A stretch of DNA of 60,000 bases from Symsagittifera roscoffensis (Eukaryota; Xenacoelomorpha; Acoela; Convolutidae), in NCBI RefSeq assembly GCF_963678635.1, contig NC_087062.1, positions 40,039,676-40,099,675 of the forward strand, written 5' to 3'. Shown here in pieces: positions 50,503-60,000 of this stretch. The notes under the pieces were generated by a model. It did not search any database and was not told the origin of the DNA. It was given only the letters and a program-made list of their open reading frames with translations. A program made the translations under genes and the position numbers. Numbering within the stretch: position 1 is the stretch's first letter; every line of letters starts with the position of its first letter.

Positions 50503-50953
50503 ATTGAAGCTATTCTGATGCTTTGATCAATTAAATGGTGCTTTAAGTTTGAAGAAACCAGCTGCCTCGGTAAAAAAACAATCTAAATTCTTCCGGCTCA
50601 ATTCCAGCTTCAATGATTTTTGAAATATGCCCATATTTTCAGAATTCATTATTTAATTTTCAATACTAGTTCCTCTCAAGCAAGCTCCAATCTATAGCAG
50701 TTTTTTTCTCATGTTTTCTTGAAAAATGTTCTGTTACCCATTTATCTTACGTTGAAAAAAAAACAAGTCAGTTATTTAAAGTTATCAAAAATAGTTAGTT
50801 TCTTCGGTGCTGAACGAATTTTTCAACGGAATTAATTTGGCCAGTTGCAGAAGAAAATAGCAAAAAAAGCATATAAAAAATCTTGAGAACAACTTAGCGT
50901 TCTCACTTTTTAAAAAACTTGTGTCCAAAAAGCTAAAAGCTAGTTGTTCAATC
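50503..50953. other. Upstream flank of lectin-like gene
   Basis: No ORF. It should contain the minus-strand promoter. No clear TATA box was identified. Confidence 0.4.
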
Positions 50954-51304
50954 CAAGGGCGGACTTAGAGGGGGTCGGACGTCCCCCTCCCTCAGGGATT
51001 CGGCCCCCTGTTGACCAAAAGGGTCCCCCTTTGTACTATTTTGAGATATCCGTTTTTTGTGACTGACCCCTAAATTTTCTCAGGGCGGCTTCGGCGGCAA
51101 TATATACTAGTTTTGAGGGGGAAGCGCGCGCCAAAAAAACGCCTACAAATTTTTCAAAAAAACCTAAAAACGCCGTTTTTGGCCTGCTTTTTCAAAATTT
51201 TGCCTGTGGCTCAGAAATGTTGGCAAAAACAGAGTCTTTTTAGTGCTCCGGGTGAGCTCAAAAAATCAATATGGTCGACCTTGAAAATCCTAGATCCGCT
51301 CCTG
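50954..51304 (+). mobile_element. Complete MITE (family M1) with 8-bp target duplication
   Basis: 351 bp with inverted ends CAAGGGCGGACTTAG and CTAGATCCGCTCCTG, flanked by GTTCAATC (50946-50953) and TTTCAATC (51305-51312), an 8-bp duplication with one mismatch. An 8-bp duplication and CAGGGGCGGATC-type ends are typical of hAT-superfamily non-autonomous elements. No transposase. Confidence 0.85.
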
Positions 51305-51312
51305 TTTCAATC

Positions 51313-51824
51313 AGTTACCCTGTATCTCTGAATATAATGAATCTTTTTCAGACAAAAATTTTTTCTATAAAGTTTTTCTAAACCAATTTTTTTGCTTTCC
51401 GCGACTATTTTTTGCAATATGTTTCCTTTTTGCTATCCGTTTTGAAAATGACTGTTGAACTGGAAGGTGAAACAATTAATAGAATGGTCTAAAAGCAGAA
51501 AAAGAGGCAAATTGTGACTTAAACGTGCTAATCGATAAAATGATCATTGCTAAAAATTAAATGATATCATTAAAAATGATTTGAGTATTTTGATCATGTT
51601 TTTTGCCCAAAAAAAGCTTGATGGAAATTTTCAATTCATAGATAATGTGCTCTTTTCATTAGTAGTAATGACCAGTAGAATTCATGCTTTTATCGTTTAG
51701 CACGTATAGTTCATTACTTGTACGTTTTTCCGCTCTTGGACCATTTTGTTTCGGCTCCGCCTTCGAGATACACAGTCATCTTCATTACGGAAAGCAAAAC
51801 AGAAACTTATTGCGCGAAGTTTGG
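51313..51824. other. Intergenic, nothing recognised
   Basis: AT-rich, no coding signal. Confidence 0.5.
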
Positions 51825-51965
51825 CTTAGAAACAATTTATAATCTGGAGAAAAGTGGCGTTGATTCTTCCAACTTTTGTTCATAATAAGGCTAGTAGTCC
51901 TTATTATGATCAAAAGTTGGAAGAATCAACGCCACTTTTCTCCAGATTACAAATTGTTTCTAAGT
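51825..51965. repeat. Long near-perfect inverted repeat (hairpin)
   Basis: Left arm 51825-51890 and right arm 51898-51965 are reverse complements over about 66 bp with two mismatches, separated by about 7 bases (CTAGTAG). Transcribed from either strand it would form one long hairpin RNA. There is no coding content. Confidence 0.95.
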
Positions 51966-51976
51966 TTTAGCTAAGT

Positions 51977-52024
51977 TTTTTAGCAGACCGGATTTTTAGC
52001 AGACTGATTTTTTAGCATACTCAG
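51977..52024 (+). repeat. Three 16-bp tandem units, with inverted partner
   Basis: TTTTTAGCAGACCGGA, TTTTTAGCAGACTGAT and TTTTTAGCATACTCAG in tandem. The reverse complement CCGGTCTGCTAAAAAAAA is at 52337-52354, so the 51977-52354 stretch has inverted ends. Confidence 0.8.
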
Positions 52025-52355
52025 AACAATTAATAACAAAAAACTTGAACTTCAAAAGCGGTCTTCACAGGAAAGGAACCCTTGCTCCGCTTTGTTCTGC
52101 GTTTATATTCGACATGAGAAGAATTGTGCGCAAATCAGTGTTTACCGATGAAATATTGATGCGCTTTGAATTTTGTCGTTGACAAACCGTGAGATGATTG
52201 TCTTAATTAGGGAAACTCAACCCCAAATTACGCCTCGTTCTACTTCAGTCAATCATTTAGTTGCTCAATTGCCTAAGTTATCAATCAAAGTCTACTAAGA
52301 GACCTTTTTTTCCATTTTCATGCTACAAACAAAAACCCGGTCTGCTAAAAAAAAC

Positions 52356-53912
52356 AGTCCTCTACTAGTAACATTGTTAAATTTAATGAGGGCGTTTTTT
52401 GGGCTTAACATCAGAATTACATAAATTTTAAAGACACGAAGAATTGATGAAAAAACTCCTCGTTTTTGAGATAACTGTTTTGAAACAAAAAGTTGTAAGT
52501 TAATGCTCACAACATTTTTTGCTCAGAAAATTTCTGAACTGTCGTGACGCTGCCGTGCCGCTGGACTAGCGCTATAACCGACTCAAAAGCTCTCACACTA
52601 TTACTTCCTATTTAAACCAAGCTGACCTTTGTTTGTGGTGTTGTATGAAAGTTGGTAAAAAACAAATTGTAGAAAAATTTGTCCTACCTGAGAGATAATT
52701 TTTAAACCAAGTATCTGGCTCGTTTTCACACGTCTGTGAGCGAATAAATGTTTTAATTATTTAAAATCAAAAGAGGAAAAAATTAAAACTTTAAAGGTTG
52801 TGAACAAGGCGCGCGCATAAAAGAACTTCAAAATTTTTTCTAGCCTCGCTCTAAAATATATGCCTAGTTTCTTCTTAATCCCAAATTTTTTCTCTAAGCT
52901 TAAGTTGAGAACCAAAAATGGCAATGATGAAATCATTCAATTCACGAAACGGTACAACTCACAAAACTTTTGAAATAAGAGCTGATTATTGTTCCGACTT
53001 TTGATACGAAAGTAACGGAATATTTGTGCTCGGATGCGTTTTTTTCATCAGACAAATTTCGACTTTTTAACTAGCAATTTTTGACGGAATTTTTTTAATA
53101 TATCATTCAAAAGATATTGTTATCCTGAGCTTAAATTTGTAAAAAATATTTCACCTGTGATCATTTTTCGTAAAAATATGGGGGTTTAAAGATTGCCATT
53201 TTGGCCAGTTTGGGACAATTGCGCTATTAACGCGTAAATGGAGGTTTAATCCGTCCTAAAAATCAATACAAATTGGTTGAAAGAAGCTTATTTGCCATAT
53301 TCATGTTATTAAATTATTTTCTTATTATTGTGTTTCTTATGTTATTACCGCTCCATAAACCTTAAAAGGCAGTCCGAACATTCAAGGCTTCGCCCTGATA
53401 CGAGCAGTCTTGTTAAACTTTCGTGTTAGCACGCAACAACAAAATGTTTCGAGTTTGCATGGGGTTGGCTAGTAAATTAGACGACAAGTAAACAAGAAGA
53501 TCCAGAAAAAGCTTATTTTAGAAATAACTTGCGTTCGAATTGGGGGAAAATAGTTTACAGTCTGTATTTAACTTTTGGTTGAGTAAACACTGATTGTCCG
53601 ACCGCAAATCAGATTATTAATGTCATAGTTTTATAACTTTTGCATTTCACAAATGTACATGTACAATACTTTTTCGATTTGATGTTGAAAATCAACCATA
53701 GTAATTTGGACCAGTTATGTAATATAATAAGCTTTTCATTTTCGTGCTCCTCATTTTAAACCAATAAATTTTGCTGGCCCAGTTCTTATTATCTACAATT
53801 ACAAAGAGTTGTAGTAAACGTTTAATTTTTTACAATAGTTTTTGTTTTGCTTGTCGTCTAGTTTCTAGTCCTCGCATAGGAGTGATGTTCTGACACTATT
53901 TTCGCTGGGTGA
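52356..53912. other. Intergenic, nothing recognised
   Basis: AT-rich, no coding signal. An R2-like segment begins near 52985 (ATTGTTCCGAC). Confidence 0.5.
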
Positions 53913-54112
53913 NNNNNNNNNNNNNNNNNNNNNNNNNNNNNNNNNNNNNNNNNNNNNNNNNNNNNNNNNNNNNNNNNNNNNNNNNNNNNNNNNNNNNNNN
54001 NNNNNNNNNNNNNNNNNNNNNNNNNNNNNNNNNNNNNNNNNNNNNNNNNNNNNNNNNNNNNNNNNNNNNNNNNNNNNNNNNNNNNNNNNNNNNNNNNNNN
54101 NNNNNNNNNNNN
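53913..54112. other. Assembly gap (200 Ns)
   Basis: Exactly 200 Ns, probably a scaffold gap of arbitrary size. Open frames across it are meaningless. Confidence 0.99.
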
Positions 54113-54479
54113 AAAAGACTTTGAAAAAATATGATGACACAATGAAAGGAGGATAACCTAAGTTAAGTCACGAACATTAATTCGGCTTTCTTGGAATTCG
54201 GCTCGAAATTCGAGGGGTACTCTTCTGTGTCAGAATCAGTCAATTTTTTCGCTGAGTTCTCAGAGTCAACCATCGAAGATCGTCTGCTTTCCTAGTTGGG
54301 GGAAGAAAGAAGAAAGTGGTGGTGTTTTTGATGAAACTTTGAGCCCCAGTATGCAAAGATCCCAGTGTTAAGATTGTAATCTCGATGAATGGTTTGCCAC
54401 TTTCTTCTAAGAAGTCCATTTCCTGGGCCTGTACTTGTGTTTTGACTTTTAATGTCGATCAGGTGCAAGTTTGTGACCG

Positions 54480-55660
54480 GAATTTTGCGGTCGAGAAGCA
54501 TTTTTAAGCGGAAAATTACCGGAAAATAACTTCGGCTGAGAAAGTTAAAATATAGGCCAATCAAAGTCGAAAAATGCCCAGTTTTGGTCGAGAAGGCTCG
54601 ATTAATTGAGGGTGAAGATGTACCCCCCTGAATCCGCTAGTGCGACGAACACATTCGTCAGCGAGGTGTGCTCTGAGCATATCTTCATACCGAAAAAGAA
54701 GACATTTCAGAGGAACTCTTTTCACTTAATAAGATCTGTTCACTTACAAAAATTAGTGAAATTTCCTAAAACACCAATGTTCAGACCTACATTTTTTAGA
54801 TCAATGGACGCCACTGAAATTGAGCTAAAGATTTGAAAAAAATTTCCGCATAGAAAGTTGAAAAATATTTCAATCGGGTGGAGCAAAATCGAGCAAATTT
54901 TTCTTGGGCCGAGAAAGTCAAAACATACCAATTTTTGGTCGAGACAGTCGAAACTTTCCGAATTTTAGTCGAAACGATCCAAACCAAAGTCCAGCTTCTC
55001 GACCCAGGCAACATGCAGTGAATTAGAATTACTCCACGAGGCACGAAATGTCTTACTTTTTGAGGATACATTTGACAACTTATTGTCAGTGCAGGTATTC
55101 GCAAATTGATAGCAGGTTTTGTCAGCGCATGCATTTGCTAACACTTTCCAGAGCCGAGGTGTTCAATTTACGCATCGATCTTTCCTAGTAAAATTAGGTT
55201 TGTTTCGATTGAAACTGTCAAAATTCGTTGTTTTGTCATTGTCAAACAAATTGTGGAATGACTCCAACTTCGCTTTCGTTCGACTTTGGTCGACCCAGTT
55301 CAGATATGCTTCAGTTTTCTCACTCAAAAATCAACGAGTTTCAATAGTCTTAGTTTTTTGCCTATTTTTCCAGTATTTTTCGAATTTTAGAAAAAAATTC
55401 AATAAATTTGGTCGACCCAGCTGAAGATATATTTCAACTTTTTTGACCAAAAACCAGCAGCTTTCGACAGTCTCGATTTCTCGATCCAAAATATTTTCAG
55501 TACAATCGATCGGCCCAGCTAAGATATATTTCGATTATTGTGACCAAAAATTGATATGTTTTGCCGGTTTTGATATTCTTGTCTGAAAAAGTTTTTCAAT
55601 ACTTCTGGTTGACCCAGATAAAATATCTTGCATTTTTTTCGACTCAAAATTGTTTTTTTT
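54480..55660. repeat. Degenerate tandem array around TGGTCGACCCAG, partly inverted
   Basis: Units of roughly 100-120 bp start near 55287, 55409, 55508 and 55606 with TGGTCGACCCAG or variants, each followed by (A)AGATATATTTC, then GACCAAAAA and TTTCGACAGTCTCGA-like blocks. Left of about 55010 the same blocks occur in reverse-complement order (GGTCGAGACAGTCGAAACTT, then GGGTGGAGCAAAATCGAG). No ORF of note. Confidence 0.65.
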
Positions 55661-57249
55661 TACATTCTCATTTCGGGAGATTTTGAGAAACATTATAAAG
55701 ACCTTATACTGCTGTAAAACTTAGTTTTCTTACCGTGCAAATCTTGTGATCGGAACGAATGAAAAACATTTACCAACATCGATTATCGTCTGAAGAAAAA
55801 ACCACACCGAGCACAAATATTCAACATTTTCTTCGGAAGTTGGAAGAACAAGTATCCACACATAGTGACGCAAGATGTTTGGTCAATTTTTTACTCAATT
55901 GGAAATTATAGCTTAGGATACTTTGTATAAATCAGAAAAATGGTTTATATGGTTTTGGTCTTTCAACGTCACTGCGGGTAATATTTATATTCAAAACGCA
56001 CAAGTATCGTTTAATTCGCAGCTCAGAACTCAAATAACTCATAGGTGCAAGGTGACAATTATACAAGTTATTTAAAATCATGTTAGAATCTGCTATTATT
56101 ACGGAGGTTAACACTGATTTTTTTTGCTGCAGAAGAGTTTTCGAAATTTTCAATCATGGCAAACAAAAGTTTCTGAACAAAGTATAAGTTTGTTTAATTT
56201 GAATAAAAACCATGAATCTATTGAAACACAGTAAAATTAGTGTGGGGTAGAATTCAAATTCTCCCAAATTAAGATCCTCACCTCTGCTTTTTGAATTGGA
56301 TTTAGATTGCTTAGTGCTGCATGTGAAATTATCGGTTATGATTGACTACAAAAAATATAACAACGAACCAATTTAACAACCTCTTTCGTAAACTGCTTTT
56401 AAAATTGCTTTATACAATACTTTTAATCACCGGAATCAAAATAACCAGCAATTTTTCTAAAAATTCAAAAAAGTGCATTTCCGCCGCACATTAAGTGTAC
56501 TCTTTAAAAAATAGTTACTTGCTTTGCTTTCTGATACTTGGAAAGTTATTTTTTATTCGTAAACGCGAACTAAATGTATCAAGTCACCGTAATGCCAAGT
56601 ATGGAAAACGATTCCGTTTAACTAGGCAGGTAATCATAGCTTACAGATAGCTTGAAAAAAAAATCATTGAACTCGGGATGAAGAGAAATTGAATGCCCTT
56701 TTTAAAAACTCTAATTCTTATTGCAAAATGGTCAACTTAGTTCAGTGTAGTGAGCAAAATGATGACAGTTTTTCACGTTTACAACGATTAATTTTTTTGA
56801 CGCTCAAGTTTGTTTTTCGCGGTTTCTTGGTTCTTTTACTTCCGTGTCATTCGCTAGATGGAAGGCCAATTACGTTCTCATATAGTACAAAACTGAACAG
56901 AGGAAAAATCAAATCGACTTCTAGAAAAAACAGATAAAAAATTCAGTTTTTAATTTCAAACTTCTTCAAAAGTGTCGATGAAAAACTCTTCAAGAAGGTT
57001 CAAACTTAGAAACTGGATTTTGGTTTTATTAGTCGATCTGGTTTTTAGAAGTCGATCTGGTTTCTTCCCTCTATTCGTTTTATCCTATTTGGGAGTGTGA
57101 ATTGCCTTCCAACTAGTAGATTACTTTGAAGAAAATGCATTAAGAATCTCAAAAAACAATTGAAAGTGTGAAATTCTTCTAATATTGCAATATTGTTTCA
57201 AATTAGGCACTAATTTTTCAAATAAAATACACGTGTTCAGTATGTTTTG
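55661..57249. other. Intergenic, nothing recognised
   Basis: AT-rich with chance ORFs only. Confidence 0.5.
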
Positions 57250-57349
57250 GTGCCATATTTCAAAAACTAGTGCATTATTTTAAACAGTAGTGCGACATTT
57301 AAAAAACTGGTAAAACGTTTCAAATACTGGTGCCATATTTGCATTACTA
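57250..57349 (+). repeat. Five 20-bp tandem units
   Basis: Degenerate 20-bp repeats with consensus near GTGCCATATTTCAAAAACTA, starting at 57250, 57270, 57290, 57310 and 57330. Non-coding. Confidence 0.8.
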
Positions 57350-60000
57350 AGGCAATATCTTTCCTAGAGCAATCAAACAAAACAAATTCGAAGGAAAAAA
57401 CGCTTCCTAGCGTGAAATTTTTTTCAAATGAGTGTTTTTGTTCAGTTTTTTTTTCACATGTGGTGTTTCATACCAAATAAGCAACAACTTATATTGCATC
57501 TTGACACTTTTTGTCTCGATTTATTCACAAAGTTTACTAAGCGATCCTTGCTGGTTGATTGCCTAGTAATCTATCCCACGTTATAAGTCTCACCTAAGAT
57601 CGTCAAGTTTCTGGACAAAAATTATGGCAGAACTAATAGTTAGAGAAGAGTATGAATTATTGAGATGGATGAATATAAGACACAGGCTTATTAGGTTATA
57701 TCAATGAAATGAACAGCTTAAAAAATATATACCTATGATGGACGGGGTTTGAATCTTATTTTCACATTTAGTTTTTATCTTCTTACTAAGGTTGATGTTG
57801 GGGTAGGATTCCCGAGCCAATCTTGGTTGGGTTCGCTTTTTTTGAGTCGTCTAGTGAAGTCTTGTCCAGTGGCTTTCGTGCTCTGATTTGTTTCGTTCAT
57901 GATTATCTCGACTTAAAAATTTATCGAACCTCTGTTTTTTTTTGAAGTTCTATTCTTAAAAATTCCGTTTTTTTTTGAGAAAAGACTAAATTTATAATTT
58001 TGTAAAACTGAAAAGGTAAATTTATTTATTTGGAAAACGAACTTATTAGAGTTGAGAACATGATGCTGATTGAGCAAATTGAAACACTGAAGACTTCAAG
58101 CCAGTCCTTTTGACCGTAAGCATAAACGGGCGGCTGATTAATTTTTCAAAGTATTCAGGTTTCACCTGTTCCTTTATTCTCCCTTCATCATGAAGGAATT
58201 TTCAACTAGATTTTAATTGACTTTTTCAAATCACATCTCCTTAAAAATTTAGTCCCCTTTGATTAAAACCGCAGCCTTCAATTCGATCGTATTAAATTAT
58301 CATAGTATTTCATATTCCAGGTGCATCTCTGCTTAATCAAAGAAAGGAGAAATCCTAGGCAGCCGGCAAGACAATTTAATCTATTTTGTTTTAAGTAATA
58401 GTTAAAAGGGACGTGTAAGTAATCACCGCCCTTATGAGATACTAAGCATGAAAAAATGAGAAAAATTGGACAAGTATTTAAAAAGTAGTTAATTTTCAGA
58501 ACATTAATTTATAGTCCTAATAACAATAAATCAGTCAATGTCTAATAACAATAAATCAGTCAAAATTTGATTTAGTGAATAGAGGCTTTAATTTAAATGG
58601 CACGCTCCAGCTTAGAATTGGGTCGTTAAATAAACAATTTAGACAATGGTCCTTTGTCCGTGTAGTATTTACAATACTACAAAAGTTTCTCTTTCAAAAT
58701 ATAGCTGTTGCTGATCTACTACTTATTGGAATAGTACTTTCAAAATTGCACTGAGCTTTTCAGATACGGCACGAACAAATACTGAATAAGTGTCTTTTAT
58801 TAAATCAAAATCACTAAAAATCGAACTGTGAACGAAAATTGAAAATCAAAAATCAAGTTTGAATTGTCAAAACAACAGCTAGAAGTAAAAATGGTAAGTC
58901 TAAGTTACTCTAAATGACGAAGTTAAAAGTATGCTTGCAGTTGACCTCTGCAATACTTATTTTTCAAAACAAACTTTTCACGTTGACCGATAGAAACAAA
59001 TCCGCGCTATCTTTCAAAATATTTCACTGACTTCCAAAATCTTTTGCGAAACCATAAAAGTCACTTTTCATTATCTGCAGTAAAAATTCTTAAATGATTT
59101 AATTGGTAATTGGAGATCAAGTTTCTAACAGCACGTTTCGCATCGCCTGAAAAATTTGAGTTGGACCTCGCTTAATTAGAGAAGGAATGACATATTTGGG
59201 AAAACCTACTGTATAAGTATTAATTTTTTTTAGGCCCGGAATAAAATTATGAGCTTTTCACTTGAAATATAGAGAAAGTCATACAGGGTAGCTGGGATCA
59301 ATTACACTTGATCGTAATTTCGGAGAGTAATAACCACAAATAGTTAAACGCTGATTTCGATTATAACCTTCTAAAACCTTGTTACTTTCTAAAGATGCCT
59401 ACTGTGAAGACCATTTTGAAGCGTCTTTTACTAAGATTACAACCAAAAATTGTTCAACGACTTGAGAAATTGATTTCATATTGACAACTTTTTTTGCATA
59501 TTTTTTAAGCGATCGAAGATAAAGTTTTCGCAAAATTGGTACACTTTAAATTTCATTGCGAACAATTGAAAGAAAAAACATTTTTCCCCATCAGCAACTG
59601 TTGACGGGTAAATTTTGAAACAAAATTATAGATAAATACGGTAAATCTTATATGTTTTTATGAATTTTTTCAAGATAAAATGGTAAAAAAAGGTTTAAAT
59701 TGAAAACAAATTAGTTTTAACCCATTTTTCAGAAAACTTGTGCAAAAAAAATAACCATTTTATGATTTAAATTATTTTTTCAAATGATAGTAATTATTTC
59801 AGCTTACATACCGTTTCCTTCATCCCTACCTGCAGTTTTCTGCTGAATCGCTTTGTTCACTTTGCATCCAATTTGGCTTACACGCTCAGTTTTCAGTTGC
59901 AAATTGATCTCCATAAAAATATACCAGAATGAAAAAATGCAATCAAATATTATTAGGATATATTTAGTTTTTGATGTGAAGACGCTCGTGTTTCACAAGT
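57350..60000. other. Intergenic, nothing recognised
   Basis: AT-rich. A 25-bp tandem pair with CTAATAACAATAAATCAGTCAA lies at about 58515-58563. A B-box-like GGGTTTGAATCTT at 57745-57757 has no convincing A-box. No coding exon was recognised on either strand. Confidence 0.5.

Noticed and set aside
53858-54142. Open frames across the N run
   Set aside because: They consist almost entirely of undefined residues from the assembly gap.

Overview
The window is animal (metazoan) nuclear DNA, AT-rich and intron-rich, with a 200-base assembly gap at 53913-54112. Host coding sequence is sparse: the last three coding exons of a TRPA1-type cation channel on the plus strand (8543-8791, 29024-29203, 31572-31763), and a two-exon minus-strand gene for a secreted protein with an apple/PAN-like, a thrombospondin type 1-like and a C-type lectin-like domain (50502 down to 49013). 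I cannot name the species. TRPA1 plus mosaic secreted lectin genes, Mag-like Ty3 elements and tRNA-derived SINEs fit a marine invertebrate; a tunicate is one guess. Everything else is mobile DNA and its remains.

The main object is an 18,852-bp LTR retroelement at 9322-28173, inserted in sense orientation in a TRPA1 intron. Its two 410-bp LTRs look identical, it has TG...CA ends and a 4-bp GTAG target duplication, and a related repeat at about 2018-2060 preserves the unoccupied site. It carries a leader with a tRNA primer site, a small basic ORF, one unbroken 2740-codon gag-pol ORF (Ty3/gypsy order PR-RT-RNaseH-IN), two tiny hydrophobic ORFs joined by an ATGA overlap, a long ORF without any ATG that opens beside a slippery heptamer, a signal-peptide/transmembrane envelope-like glycoprotein in two overlapping frames, and a third gene block downstream of env in three overlapping frames that ends next to textbook intron signals. 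This is more like a complex retrovirus than an ordinary gypsy element, and I do not recognise its accessory proteins.

Two further Ty3/gypsy elements are present. A young Mag-like copy (42425-49008, 211-bp LTRs, CAGCT target duplication) is one reading frame interrupted by two TGA codons; its gag ATG straddles the LTR/primer-site junction, and it landed on the last base of the stop codon of the lectin gene. An older relative (about 36724-41134, minus strand) is decayed and has lost most of gag.

Region by region: 1-8542 is TRPA1 intron with SINE and LINE remains and one copy of a 1-kb repeat (R1); 8543-8791 exon; 8921-28768 the second R1 copy split by the large element; 29024-31763 the last exons; 31764-36723 intergenic with repeats; 36724-41134 the old element; 41900-42271 a MITE; 42425-49008 the young Mag-like element; 49013-50502 the lectin gene with a MITE piece in its intron; 50954-51304 a complete 8-bp-TSD MITE; 51825-52355 a long hairpin and short repeats; 52356-60000 no gene seen, with two tandem-repeat zones.
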